Origin: Candidatus Goldiibacteriota bacterium HGW-Goldbacteria-1
GTDB taxonomy: Bacteria; Oederibacteriota; PGYV01
DNA: 37,545 nt
Reading direction: 5' to 3'
Assembly: GCA_002839855.1 (NCBI GenBank)
Contig: PGYV01000013.1
Coordinates: 1 to 37,545, forward strand
Shown: piece by piece, positions 1 through 8,742 of the stretch
Numbering within the stretch: the first letter of the stretch is position 1
How the letters are laid out: every line of letters starts with the position of its first letter
Notes under the pieces: generated by a model
The model's database searches: none
What the model was told of the DNA's origin: nothing
What the model saw: only the letters and a program-made list of their open reading frames with translations
Program-made: the position numbers and the translations under genes

Positions 1-2671
1 GGAAACAACTACTCGGACGGCAACTGAGACTATGACAGAAACAACCACTCCGACTGTGACAGAGACTATTACAGAAACATCCACTGTATCTGTAACAGAG
101 ACAACCACACAGACAGCAACAGAAACTATAACTGAAACGAATACACAAACTGCTACAGAGACTATAACCGAAACAATCACGGAAACTGTTACCGGGACAA
201 TGACTGAGACAAATACGCAGACCGCAACAGAGACTATGACTGAAACAACTACGGAAACTGCAACAGAGACCGGTACGGAAACTGTAACTGAGACTATAAC
301 AGAAACAGCTACACAGACGGCAACCGAAACGATAACTGAAACGGCATCACAGACAACTACTGAAACTATGACGGAAACAACTACTCGGACGGCAACTGAG
401 ACTATTACAGAAACAGCCACTCCGACTGTGACAGAGACTATTACACAAACATCCACTGCATCTGTAACAGAAACAATAACCGAGACAACCACAAAAACTG
501 TAACCGGGACAATGACAGAGACAACTACTCAGACGGCAACAGAAACGGTAACAGAAACAGCATCACAGACAGTAACAGAGACGATGACTGAAACAAATAC
601 GCAGACAGCAACAGAAACAATAACCGAGACAACCACGGATACTGTTACCGAGACAATGACAGAGACAACTACTAAGACGGCAACCGAAACGATAACTGAA
701 ACGGTATCACAGACAACTACTGAAACTATGACGGAAACAGCCACTCCGACTGTGACACAGACTATTACGGGAACATCCACTGTGTCTGTAACCGAGACAA
801 CCACACAGACAGCAACTGAGACAATGACAGAGACAACTACTCGGACGGCAACAGAGACAGTTACGGAAACAGCAACAGAGACAATGACAGAAACTGCTAC
901 GCAGACTGTAACAGATACAATCTCACAGACAGCAACAGAAACTATAACTGAAACTACTACAGAAACCGCAACACAGACAGCAACTGAAACAATGACAGAG
1001 ACAACTACTCAGACGGCAACGGAGACAGTTACGGAAACAGCAACAGAGACAATGACCGAAACTGCCACGCAGACTGTAACGGAAACTATTACCGGAACAT
1101 CCACTGCGTCTGTAACAGAGACAACTACTAAGACGGCAACCGAAACGATAACTGAAACTGTATCGCAGACAACTACTGAGACTATGACAGAAACAACCAC
1201 TACGACTGTGACAGAGACTGCTACTGAAACAACCACTGCGTCTGTAACAGAGACAGCCACACAGACAGCTACTGAAACTGTAACAGAGACCATTACAGAA
1301 ACAGGCACAGAAACTGTAACCGAGACAGCGTCGCAGACAGTAACCGAGACAATGACTGAGACAAATACGCAGACCACAACAGAAACAATAACCCGGACAG
1401 CCACGGAAACTGCAACAGAGACCGTCACAGAGACAGGTACGGAAACTGTAACTGAGACTACAACAGAAACAGCATCACAGACAGTAACCGAGACAATGAC
1501 TGAGACAACAACTCAAACAACAACTCAAACAACAACTCAAACAACAACAGAGACTATAACCGAAACAACAACACAGACTATAACCGAAACAACAACACAG
1601 ACAGCAACTGATACTATTACAGAAACAGCCACACAGACAACTACTGAAACTGCAGCAGAGACAATGACTGAAACTGCAACGGAAACAAGTACTCAGACAG
1701 CTACTCCGACACTTACAGAAACAATGACTGAGACAGCTACTCAGACAGTAACAGAGACGATGACCAGGACTGCTACAGAGACGGCAACACAGACAATTTC
1801 CGAAACAATTACAGAGACACATACCGGCTTACCGACTTTAACAGATACTCAGACGGCAACACAGACAATAACCGGAACTGAAACACAGACCGTTACTGAA
1901 ACAGCCACGCCGTCAGTTACCTTTACGGTTACGCAGTCATCAACGGATACTCCGGCTGATACGCTTACTGTAACGGGCACAATAACGGCTACTGTTACAC
2001 AGACTGCAACACCGACAGTTTCTAATACTCCGGCAATATCATATACGGCAACGTGCAGTATTACGCCTACAGTCACCCCTGTTATAATACTTGCTTATAA
2101 AGTGAAAATTACAGTCTACGACAGCAGCGGAAGGCTTGTATCAACGCTTATTGAACAGGAAAATGACGAAGCGGTACATCAAAGCTATCTCTCACAGGAT
2201 CCCTTTGTAAATAAAGGCACTTCACTGCTTGAATTCCGTGAAAGCAAAGGAAGGCTGATAGGAATTTGGGATGGAAAAGATAAAGACGGTATTTCGGCGT
2301 CAACAGGTAATTATATTGCAAGAATCATTTCTGTTGATAACAGCGGAAATGAGTATGTACTGACAAAAACATTCTCGGTCATTCTTGAAAATGGGCCGGG
2401 AATTCTGGCTCTGTATATATATTATGATAAGAATAATATCAGGTTTACCGGAACAGTTATGGATGCTGAATGGATAAAGGTAAAAATATACAATATTAAA
2501 GGGGAAATAATACGTAATTACAGCCCGGATTCACTGAGTTTTGAATGGGATATGAAGACAATATCCGGAGCCAGGGTGTCTGCGGGGATATATCTTGCGG
2601 TAATAACATATAAAGATGCAAATACCGGAAGGGTAATAAGGAATGTTAATAAGGTATACGTGTACAGATAA
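1..2671 (+). CDS. Giant Thr-rich repeat surface protein with C-terminal FlgD/sorting-domain-like beta domains (5' partial)
   Basis: The reading frame is open to the left edge, so the true start lies outside the window; the Met at 32 is only an internal Met. About 690 codons are a low-complexity tract in which nearly every second residue is Thr, in four-residue units of the type T-E-T-x, with x usually Thr, Ala, Val, Ile or Met. From about base 2090 it changes to ordinary sequence: one beta-rich domain containing GIWDGKDKDG and TGNYIARI (2095-2390), then a second with VKIYNIKGEI, SAGIYLAVIT and a final NKVYVYR (2400-2668). Both resemble FlgD-type Ig-like or type-9-secretion C-terminal sorting domains, in which a wdG-x-d-x-G-x-x-v-x-s-G-x-Y pattern is typical. 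I infer a secreted, extended, possibly O-glycosylated stalk whose C-terminus serves export or anchoring. No enzyme domain is seen. The exact function is unknown. Confidence 0.85.
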   Translation, partial: ETTTRTATETMTETTTPTVTETITETSTVSVTETTTQTATETITETNTQTATETITETITETVTGTMTETNTQTATETMTETTTETATETGTETVTETITETATQTATETITETASQTTTETMTETTTRTATETITETATPTVTETITQTSTASVTETITETTTKTVTGTMTETTTQTATETVTETASQTVTETMTETNTQTATETITETTTDTVTETMTETTTKTATETITETVSQTTTETMTETATPTVTQTITGTSTVSVTETTTQTATETMTETTTRTATETVTETATETMTETATQTVTDTISQTATETITETTTETATQTATETMTETTTQTATETVTETATETMTETATQTVTETITGTSTASVTETTTKTATETITETVSQTTTETMTETTTTTVTETATETTTASVTETATQTATETVTETITETGTETVTETASQTVTETMTETNTQTTTETITRTATETATETVTETGTETVTETTTETASQTVTETMTETTTQTTTQTTTQTTTETITETTTQTITETTTQTATDTITETATQTTTETAAETMTETATETSTQTATPTLTETMTETATQTVTETMTRTATETATQTISETITETHTGLPTLTDTQTATQTITGTETQTVTETATPSVTFTVTQSSTDTPADTLTVTGTITATVTQTATPTVSNTPAISYTATCSITPTVTPVIILAYKVKITVYDSSGRLVSTLIEQENDEAVHQSYLSQDPFVNKGTSLLEFRESKGRLIGIWDGKDKDGISASTGNYIARIISVDNSGNEYVLTKTFSVILENGPGILALYIYYDKNNIRFTGTVMDAEWIKVKIYNIKGEIIRNYSPDSLSFEWDMKTISGARVSAGIYLAVITYKDANTGRVIRNVNKVYVYR
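2..2080 (+). repeat. Degenerate 12-nt (4-codon) coding repeat, Thr-Glu-Thr-x
   Basis: The tract reads as GAR-ACN-NNN-ACN units repeated over about 2 kb. Thr codons ACA, ACT, ACG and ACC alternate almost freely, and Glu uses both GAA and GAG, so the protein pattern is far more regular than the DNA. Longer blocks recur, for example a segment containing ACAATGACAGAGACAACTAC appears several times, which suggests block duplication. The tail (from about 1800) grades into Pro-containing T-P-T and T-x-T sequence before the folded domains. Confidence 0.9.
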
Positions 2672-2700
2672 ATTTTTGACAGTTTTAACCGCAATAGACC

Positions 2701-2727
2701 TTGACTTTGTACCGCATGTAATATAAA
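2701..2727 (+). promoter_or_regulatory. Putative sigma-70 promoter of bioY
   Basis: TTGACT (2701-2706) and TATAAA (2722-2727) are separated by 15 bases, 34 bases before the bioY start. A second TTGACA at 2676-2681 has no good -10 partner. The short spacer makes this a moderate call. Confidence 0.4.
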
Positions 2728-2761
2728 ATTTTACTATCAAATAATCATTCAGAGGTGAAAA

Positions 2762-3322
2762 ATGAAAAGTATTTCAGCGGTCTTAAACAAAGAAATAGCT
2801 GTATCCGGTACAACAAAAAGTATTTTAATGATATTGTTCTTTTCTTTTGTAATGTTCGCGTCTTCGTTAATAAGAATACACACGCCTTTCTCACCGGTGC
2901 CTTTTACACTTCAGACATTTGCGCTTTTTATGGCGGTATATTACCTTAATCTTAAAGAACTTGGAATTTCTCAGGCAATATACATTCTTGCCGGAATCAT
3001 CGGTGCGCCTGTGTTTGCCGCCGGATTGACAGGAGCCATGGCTCTTGTAGGGCCGACAGCCGGTTATTTAGCCGGATTTATCGCGGCAGGAATTGTCATG
3101 AGCCTTATGAAACCTTCAATGGAAAAGTACGGTTTTGCAGGAATGGCAGCTGTGTTTTCAGCGGGTATGGCAATAATATACTTAATGGGAGCAGCGCATC
3201 TTGCATTTGTATATGGAATGGGAATAAAAGGCGCGCTTGCCGCGGGAATCCTTCCTTTTATAGCAGCTGATGCAGTTAAGATTATTGCTGCCGCGTCTTT
3301 AAGGAAGACAGCACGGAAATAA
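2762..3322 (+). CDS. bioY: BioY family biotin transporter (ECF substrate-binding S component)
   Basis: A 186-residue, strongly hydrophobic protein with about six membrane segments, the usual BioY size. It carries the family signatures PFSPVPFTLQTF (residues 35-46) near the first loop and a G-P-T-x-G-Y-L-x-G-F motif (GPTAGYLAGF) in mid-protein. BioY binds biotin in the cytoplasmic membrane and works alone or with the shared EcfT/EcfA energizing module; no Ecf genes are in the window. The start is ATG 2762, preceded by AGAGGTGAAAA. It is separated from rpoN by only 32 bases, so the two may share a transcript. The family call is firm; whether it acts alone is not visible. Confidence 0.93.
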   Translation: MKSISAVLNKEIAVSGTTKSILMILFFSFVMFASSLIRIHTPFSPVPFTLQTFALFMAVYYLNLKELGISQAIYILAGIIGAPVFAAGLTGAMALVGPTAGYLAGFIAAGIVMSLMKPSMEKYGFAGMAAVFSAGMAIIYLMGAAHLAFVYGMGIKGALAAGILPFIAADAVKIIAAASLRKTARK

Positions 3323-3354
3323 CCTTAATAAATCGGCAGGACCGGGGTAAATAG

Positions 3355-4875
3355 ATGCGCCCATCCAACCATCTGCATTTAAGCCATGAATTAAAGCAGC
3401 AGCTTAAGCTGACGCCTGAAATGCGGCTAAGGCTGGAAGTCCTTCAGGGTTCATACATGGAATTAAGGGAAATCCTTAATAAAGAGCTGCAGGAAAATCC
3501 CATACTTGACGATGTCATTTTTAAAGAGGACATAAATCCGGAAACAACCGCCATAGAAAAAAACAAGACAGAAGATGTTAAAATCGGCGAAAAATCCAAC
3601 ATGGAAGAGATAGACTATAATAATTATGATAATACATTTGGGGAACAGGAAAATACCGGCTGGAAAGAAAAAAACGCTGAAGTAAATGATTTAAAAAGTA
3701 TTGATAATTCTACCGGTGAAATTGAAGATTCGGGGTGGCGGGAGCGGCCTGAAACTGAATACAATCCTGATGCCGGTAAAGTAAATGACTACAGGTATGA
3801 CAGCCTTACTGACGACCGGGACAAAGACCTTAATTCTGTGCTTATCCGCCAGTTAAACACGATGGATCTTGAAGAAGATATTTATCAGGCAGTCTTTAAT
3901 GTGATATCCATGATAGATGACAGAGGTTTTCTTGAAATTGAAGACAGCCGCATTGCCGGCGAGACCGGCTTAAGCCCGGAAATAATAGCCTGCGCGATTC
4001 AGATAATTCAGAAGTTTGAACCGACAGGCGTAGGGGCAAGAAATGTAAAAGAAAGCCTTCTGATGCAGCTTAAAGAAAAGAAAATGAAAGATTCACTTGC
4101 ATACAAGATAATTGAAGAAAACTTTGAACTGTTATCAAGGCAGCAGTTTGAAAAACTGGCGTCAATCTACAAAACAAGCGAGGAAAACATAAAAAAAGCG
4201 GAAGAGGAAATAAAGCTTCTTTCACCTTATCCGGGGCATCAGTTTTCCGGTGATGTAAAAAACTATATAATACCGGATATAATAGTGGACGAGGATGAAG
4301 AAGGGAAATACCACGTGCACATTTTTGGCGAATTTCCGCAGCTGGTGGTAAATAAAGAACAGCTTGAACTGTATAAAAGTAACAAGGAAACAAAGCCCTT
4401 TGCCAAAAAGTACGAGGAAAACCTTAAAACGCTTAAGAATTCGTGGGATGAAAGAAACAAAACCATAAAGACTGTGGTGGAAAAAATTCTGCAGATACAG
4501 GATTATTATATGAAGAATGAAGAAACGGGATTAAAACCGCTGACTTTAAAAGAAGTGGCGGATGAAATAGGCGTGCATGAATCCACCATAAGCAGGATTG
4601 TTTCAAGGAAATATATCCAGCTGCCGGGCGGTATTAAGCCTTTGAAAGACTTTTTCTCCAGCAAATTAAAAGGCGCAGACGGCGATGTTTCATCTGACAG
4701 TGTTAAGGGCAAAATAAGGGCAATGATAGACGCGGAAGATGTTTCTTCACCGCTGACTGACACGCAGATAGAAGAAAAACTTAAAGAGAGCGGGATAAAT
4801 ATAGCAAGAAGGACAGTTTCCAAGTACAGGGAACAGCTGGAAATACTGCCGGCCTCTTCCAGAAAAAGGCAATAG
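3355..4875 (+). CDS. rpoN: RNA polymerase sigma-54 factor
   Basis: 506 residues, near the normal length. Region I at the N-terminus is Leu/Gln-rich (LKQQLKLTPEM, then LQGSYMELREILNKELQENP). An acidic, variable linker fills about residues 50-150. The core-binding region follows, then a helix-turn-helix containing LKEVADEIGVHESTISR (around 399-415). The diagnostic RpoN box, ARRTVSKYRE, is at 484-493 and recognises the -24 promoter element. Sigma-54 needs AAA+ enhancer-binding proteins to open promoters; none is encoded here, and I found no convincing -24/-12 site in the window. Its position just before hpf and a PtsN-type EIIA is the classic rpoN neighbourhood of many bacteria. ATG 3355 has only a weak ribosome site (GGGGT). 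Confidence 0.96.
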   Translation: MRPSNHLHLSHELKQQLKLTPEMRLRLEVLQGSYMELREILNKELQENPILDDVIFKEDINPETTAIEKNKTEDVKIGEKSNMEEIDYNNYDNTFGEQENTGWKEKNAEVNDLKSIDNSTGEIEDSGWRERPETEYNPDAGKVNDYRYDSLTDDRDKDLNSVLIRQLNTMDLEEDIYQAVFNVISMIDDRGFLEIEDSRIAGETGLSPEIIACAIQIIQKFEPTGVGARNVKESLLMQLKEKKMKDSLAYKIIEENFELLSRQQFEKLASIYKTSEENIKKAEEEIKLLSPYPGHQFSGDVKNYIIPDIIVDEDEEGKYHVHIFGEFPQLVVNKEQLELYKSNKETKPFAKKYEENLKTLKNSWDERNKTIKTVVEKILQIQDYYMKNEETGLKPLTLKEVADEIGVHESTISRIVSRKYIQLPGGIKPLKDFFSSKLKGADGDVSSDSVKGKIRAMIDAEDVSSPLTDTQIEEKLKESGINIARRTVSKYREQLEILPASSRKRQ

Positions 4876-4911
4876 ACTGAATTTTGTGCCGTAATGCGGT
4901 ATATTCGGTTC

Positions 4912-4932
4912 AAAACACTGCGTTTGTGTTTT
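4912..4932 (+). terminator. Possible weak intrinsic terminator after rpoN
   Basis: AAAACAC (4912-4918) pairs with GTGTTTT (4926-4932) around a 7-base loop, followed by one more T. The stem is AT-rich, so this is tentative. A wider TGCCGT / ACGGCA pair (4887-4892 and 4935-4940) encloses it. Confidence 0.35.
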
Positions 4933-4971
4933 TAACGGCAGGTAAATTTTTATGGTTTATATTTTACTGAA

Positions 4972-5000
4972 TTGACATTAAGTGGTTAATATGATATTTT
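4972..5000 (+). promoter_or_regulatory. Putative sigma-70 promoter of hpf and the downstream cluster
   Basis: A perfect TTGACA (4972-4977) lies 17 bases before TATTTT (4995-5000), 30 bases upstream of the hpf start. It could drive hpf, the EIIA, hprK and perhaps the whole PTS run, since no clear terminator is seen before galU. Confidence 0.5.
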
Positions 5001-5030
5001 AAAGTTATTATTATATAAGGAGGACATACC

Positions 5031-5582
5031 GTGGAGATAAACATTACGGGAAGGCATCTTGATCTGACCAAAGGCATTACAGATTACGCAAAGAAAAGAT
5101 TCAAAAAAGTGGAAGAATATTTTGATTTTAAGGATAACGGCAAGCTTCATATCGTGATTTCTGTTGATAAATACATACATTCAGCAGAAGCAATACTGAA
5201 TGGAAATAAACACAATTTTACGGCTAAGGTTACATCAAAGGATATGTACACATCCCTTGATATGCTGGAAACCAAGCTTATCACCCAGATTAAAAAGCAC
5301 AAGGATAAGATTGTAAAGCCGGTTAAAGGCGGAAAACGCCCGGGTATTGAAAAGATACTTGCAAATGTGCCGGTGTCCGGAAAGGCAAGCAATGACCGCT
5401 ACAACGAAGTGGTGGAAGAAGATTTAATGGCGGCAAAGCCCATGAATACGGAAGAAGCAATGGAAGAAGCTGAAATAGCCCCTGAAAAAATGCTGGTTTT
5501 CTTCAACGTAGATTTTAACAAGGTATGCCTGATAAGAAAAAGAAAAGATAAAAAATTCGGTTTGACCATATCCAAATACTGA
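5031..5582 (+). CDS. hpf: Long-form ribosome hibernation promoting factor
   Basis: 183 residues. Residues 1-100 match the S30AE/HPF fold (MEINITGRHLDLTKGITDYA at the start), which binds the 30S decoding channel. A linker leads to a C-terminal domain of about 45 residues (KMLVFFNVDFNKVCLIRKRK) as in the long HPF form, which dimerises ribosomes into 100S particles. The start is GTG 5031, preceded at good spacing by the strong site AAGGAGG. It sits between rpoN and a PtsN-like EIIA, the standard arrangement in proteobacteria and relatives. Its C-terminal domain is less conserved to my eye than the N-terminal one, but length and order fit. Confidence 0.93.
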   Translation: MEINITGRHLDLTKGITDYAKKRFKKVEEYFDFKDNGKLHIVISVDKYIHSAEAILNGNKHNFTAKVTSKDMYTSLDMLETKLITQIKKHKDKIVKPVKGGKRPGIEKILANVPVSGKASNDRYNEVVEEDLMAAKPMNTEEAMEEAEIAPEKMLVFFNVDFNKVCLIRKRKDKKFGLTISKY

Positions 5583-5598
5583 TAGAGGTGGAATTAAT

Positions 5599-6063
5599 AT
5601 GAGAATTCTTGATTTTCTTGAAAAGGACAGCATTGAACTTAACCTTAAGGCTAAAAACAAAAAAGAAGCAATTGAGGAAATTGTAGAAATCCTTAAAAAG
5701 AAAAACGCCATTATTGACAAGGACGTAACTATAGAGTCCCTGCTTGAAAGGGAAGAACTTGGCAGCACGGGCGTTGGACAGGGAATTGCAATACCTCACA
5801 GCAAGACAAAAGGAGTAAAGGAACTTATCGGCGCGTTTGCTATTTCTAAAAATGGCGTGGAATTTGACGCCCTTGACGGCGAACCGGTACATATATTCTT
5901 CCTTCTTCTTGCTCCTGAAGGCGCGGCGGGCGTAATGCTTAAGGCGCTGGCAAGGGTAAGCAACTTTCTTAAGAACAAGTATTACAGAAAAAAAATACTT
6001 GATGCTGTTGATAAAGAAGCGGTTATTCAGATAATTGAAGAGGAAGAAAAGACAAAACAGTGA
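5599..6063 (+). CDS. ptsN: PTS EIIA domain protein, fructose/nitrogen (PtsN) type
   Basis: 154 residues, a single EIIA domain of the mannitol-fructose-Ntr family. The phosphorylatable His is His67 within GQGIAIPHSK, and the LLAPEGAAG segment with the following LARVSNFL helix is typical. No transporter domain is attached, and its neighbours are rpoN, hpf and hprK, so a regulatory EIIA-Ntr role is more likely than sugar uptake. Such proteins receive phosphate from HPr or NPr and signal carbon, nitrogen or potassium status. The single HPr in the downstream cluster is the obvious donor. It begins 16 bases after hpf with AGAGGTGG before ATG. Confidence 0.88.
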   Translation: MRILDFLEKDSIELNLKAKNKKEAIEEIVEILKKKNAIIDKDVTIESLLEREELGSTGVGQGIAIPHSKTKGVKELIGAFAISKNGVEFDALDGEPVHIFFLLLAPEGAAGVMLKALARVSNFLKNKYYRKKILDAVDKEAVIQIIEEEEKTKQ

Positions 6064-6088
6064 TGTGCGGCTCCTTAGGAGGTAATGG

Positions 6089-7036
6089 ATGGATTTTATA
6101 ACCGTCAAGGAGTTCTTTGAAGATAATAATGAAAAATTCCGCCTTAATATTTTAGCGGGCGAAGAATATCTTGATAAAAAAAAAATAGTGGTATCAGACA
6201 TAAACCGGCCGGGGCTTGCTTTGGCCGGTTTTTTTGGATATTTTCCGTATGAACGTATTCAGGTTTTTGGAAAGACGGAATTTACCTATATAAAAAAACT
6301 TGGAAGCGTGAAAGCGGACAGGGTTATGGGTGAAATATTCAAGCAGAATGTCCCCTGTATAATAATTTCAAGAAATTTAAAGGCGCCTTCCGGTTTTCTG
6401 CTGCTTGCAAAAAAGTATAAGACGCCGGTTTTTGAAACTTCCCTTTTTACGACAAAAATCATAAGCGCCACCATGATATATCTTGAAAAAAAACTGGCTC
6501 CAAAAATTACCATGCATGGAACTTTTGTGGATGTGTACGGGCTTGGGGTTCTTATAACCGGCAAGAGCGGTATAGGGAAAAGTGAAGTAACATTAGAACT
6601 GGTAAAAAGAGGGCACAGGCTTGTCGCTGACGATCTTATAGAAGTCACAAGGCTGGGAGAAGGCGAACTTGAAGCAAGGGGCATGAGTGTTGTTCAGCAC
6701 CATATGGAAATAAGAGGAGTGGGAATAATAGACGTTCGGACCCTTTTTGGCGTGGGCGCGGTCAGGGATTATCAGAAAGTGGAACTTGTGCTTCATCTTG
6801 AAGAATGGGAAAAAGGCAAGGATTATGAAAGGCTTGGAATAGAGGAACACATGCAGGATATACTTGGAGTACAGGTGCCAAAAATAGTCCTTCCGGTAAA
6901 GCCGGGAAGAACATTAAGTATAATTGTGGAAGTGGCTGCCATGAATCAAAGGTTAAGGCAGAAAGGCCACAACCCGGCAAAAGAACTTAATGAAAAAATA
7001 ATGATGTACATGGGGAAGGGAAAAAGGGATGTCTAG
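6089..7036 (+). CDS. hprK: HPr kinase/phosphorylase
   Basis: 315 residues, the usual length. The N-terminal domain (1-130) is followed by the kinase domain with a P-loop GKSGIGKS (158-165), an Asp-Asp pair in VADDLIEV (179-186), and the HprK signature EIRGVGIIDVRTLFG (207-221). The enzyme phosphorylates the regulatory Ser of HPr with ATP or pyrophosphate and removes it again. Its target is present in the same cluster (HPr, Ser47). ATG 6089 is chosen over the out-of-frame ATG at 6085 and has AGGAGGT at 6077-6083. The 3' end overlaps yvcK by 8 bases. Confidence 0.96.
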   Translation: MDFITVKEFFEDNNEKFRLNILAGEEYLDKKKIVVSDINRPGLALAGFFGYFPYERIQVFGKTEFTYIKKLGSVKADRVMGEIFKQNVPCIIISRNLKAPSGFLLLAKKYKTPVFETSLFTTKIISATMIYLEKKLAPKITMHGTFVDVYGLGVLITGKSGIGKSEVTLELVKRGHRLVADDLIEVTRLGEGELEARGMSVVQHHMEIRGVGIIDVRTLFGVGAVRDYQKVELVLHLEEWEKGKDYERLGIEEHMQDILGVQVPKIVLPVKPGRTLSIIVEVAAMNQRLRQKGHNPAKELNEKIMMYMGKGKRDV

Positions 7037-8306
7037 ATTTGATAAGTGGCTCTACCCTGGAATAAGGATAAAAAGGTGGGTTTTTCTTCTTATATTAAGT
7101 TTAATAGTGCTTGCTGTGGGTTTTTCCGGGCAGTTAGGTTCAATGGTAAGAAATTTCAGGATAGAAACCGGTATTAATTTTGACGCTTTTTTCTACAAAC
7201 TTCAGCGGTTAAAGTTTATTGATGTTGCAATAATACTTCTGGCATTTGCCGGAGTTTCAATGGCAGTAAGGCGGGCATACTATTCGGTGCTGGCCATGTA
7301 TGTCCCCAATAGAGAAAAAGATTTTATCAATATGGCATACAGAAAGGCGAAACTTAGGCGCGGCCCAAGGATAGTGGCAATAGGCGGAGGAACCGGACTT
7401 CCAAATTCGCTGCGGGCCTTAAAAAAATATACTTCCAATCTTTCCGCGATAGTAACAGTGGCGGATGATGGCGGTTCTTCGGGAAGGTTAAGAAAAGACT
7501 ACCAGATAATACCGCCGGGCGATATCAGAAACTGTATCGTGGCGCTTGCCGACCAGGAAACGCTTTTAGGGAAACTTTTTCAGTACAGGTTTGACAAGGG
7601 AGAAGACCTTGCCGGCCACAGTTTTGGAAATATTTTCATCACTGCCATGACGCATGTGGCAGGTGATTTTTCAAAGGGTGTTGAAGAAAGTTCGAAAGTA
7701 CTGGCCATTAACGGCAAGGTACTGCCGGTATCTTTTGACAATATGTCGCTTCAGGCAAAAATGCAGGATGGAAGGCTTATTCTGGGAGAATCGCATATCC
7801 CTGAAGCAAAAGGCGTCATAGAAAAGCTTTTCATAATGCCGGAAGACTGTAAGGCAAATCCGGATGCTCTGGAAGAAATAAAAAAAGCAGATGTAATAGT
7901 AATGGGGCCGGGCAGCCTTTTTACCAGTGTCATTCCTAACCTGCTGGTTCCCGGAATAAAAGAAGCTATTATTTCAAATAAGAAAGCGGCAAAAATATAC
8001 GTATGCAATATTATGACACAGCCCGGGGAAACGGATAATTTTACCGTGTCCGACCATTTAAAAGCTGTAATAAAACATACGGGATGTAAAGTCATAGATT
8101 ACGTGGTTGCTAATAATAAAGAAGCAAAGCAGGATATTCTTTCAAGGTACGCAAGGGAAAATTCATATCCTGTCAGGATTGACAGGGAAGAAATAAACAG
8201 GCTTGGTGTTAAAGTTGTTGAAGGTAAACTTTTTAATGACGGTGATTATATACGCCACGCGGAAGACCTTTTAGGCAGACTTATAATGAAACTGCTTATA
8301 ATTTAA
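7029..8306 (+). CDS. yvcK: YvcK/CofD-like family protein (gluconeogenesis and cell-shape factor) with N-terminal membrane segments
   Basis: 425 residues. Two hydrophobic stretches (about 17-34 and 64-82) precede the YvcK domain, which starts around residue 113 with VAIGGGTGLPNSLRAL and continues with VTVADDGGSSGRLRKD and PPGDIRNC. These are hallmark nucleotide-sugar binding motifs of the family. In Bacillus, YvcK is needed on gluconeogenic carbon sources and for normal wall synthesis, and it binds UDP-sugars. It is usually encoded after rapZ; here it directly follows hprK and no rapZ is present. The membrane-anchored form is known in several diderm lineages. Its start overlaps the hprK end, implying translational coupling. 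Confidence 0.92.
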   Translation: MSRFDKWLYPGIRIKRWVFLLILSLIVLAVGFSGQLGSMVRNFRIETGINFDAFFYKLQRLKFIDVAIILLAFAGVSMAVRRAYYSVLAMYVPNREKDFINMAYRKAKLRRGPRIVAIGGGTGLPNSLRALKKYTSNLSAIVTVADDGGSSGRLRKDYQIIPPGDIRNCIVALADQETLLGKLFQYRFDKGEDLAGHSFGNIFITAMTHVAGDFSKGVEESSKVLAINGKVLPVSFDNMSLQAKMQDGRLILGESHIPEAKGVIEKLFIMPEDCKANPDALEEIKKADVIVMGPGSLFTSVIPNLLVPGIKEAIISNKKAAKIYVCNIMTQPGETDNFTVSDHLKAVIKHTGCKVIDYVVANNKEAKQDILSRYARENSYPVRIDREEINRLGVKVVEGKLFNDGDYIRHAEDLLGRLIMKLLII

Positions 8307-8332
8307 AGCGTGACGGGCAAAGGGAGCTGGAA

Positions 8333-8734
8333 ATGGCGGGAATAATAATTGCAACACACTATACTTTTGCGGAAAGCCTTAAAGAAACTATTTTTATGAT
8401 AGTGGGGCAGAAAGAAAAAGTGACGGCGCTTACGCTTTTAAAAAGCGATACTCTTGAAACTTTTACCGCTAAAATGAAGGATGCTGTGGAAAAGAATGAT
8501 GATGGAAAAGGCGTGGTAATAATGGCGGACATGTTTGGCGGTACACCCATGAACGCGGCTTTTTCACTTTATAATGCTGATCCAAAAATAAAAATAATAA
8601 CCGGTGTGAATATGCCGATGGTGGTAGAGGCCATGAATCATATTGAAAAAAGTTCCGCAGAAATAACCGAAATGATATTTTCAAAAAAAGACAGGCTGAT
8701 AATAGACGTGAAAACAATGATTGGGAAAAGGTAA
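8333..8734 (+). CDS. PTS EIIA component, mannose/sorbose family
   Basis: 133 residues, a stand-alone ManX-type EIIA. The phosphorylated His is His9 in IIIATHYTFAESL, followed by the family motif ADMFGGTPMNAAF. It takes phosphate from HPr and passes it to the EIIB encoded next. The order EIIA, EIIB, EIIC, EIID that follows is that of a complete mannose-type permease. GGGAGC precedes the ATG at 8333. Confidence 0.93.
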   Translation: MAGIIIATHYTFAESLKETIFMIVGQKEKVTALTLLKSDTLETFTAKMKDAVEKNDDGKGVVIMADMFGGTPMNAAFSLYNADPKIKIITGVNMPMVVEAMNHIEKSSAEITEMIFSKKDRLIIDVKTMIGKR

Positions 8735-8742
8735 ATTATTAT

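Noticed and set aside
529-1822. Long minus-strand reading frames with VSVTVSVAV-type protein opposite the left Thr-rich tract
   Set aside because: They are the mirror of the T-E-T-x codons (the reverse of GAR-ACN avoids stops). No ribosome sites and no independent composition.
2755-2949. 64-residue plus-strand frame starting just before bioY
   Set aside because: Out of frame with bioY, which has clear family motifs and the better-placed ribosome site.
5515-6201. 228-residue minus-strand frame
   Set aside because: It lies antisense to the EIIA-Ntr gene and is rich in Phe/Leu/Ser/Arg as expected for a shadow; no ribosome site.
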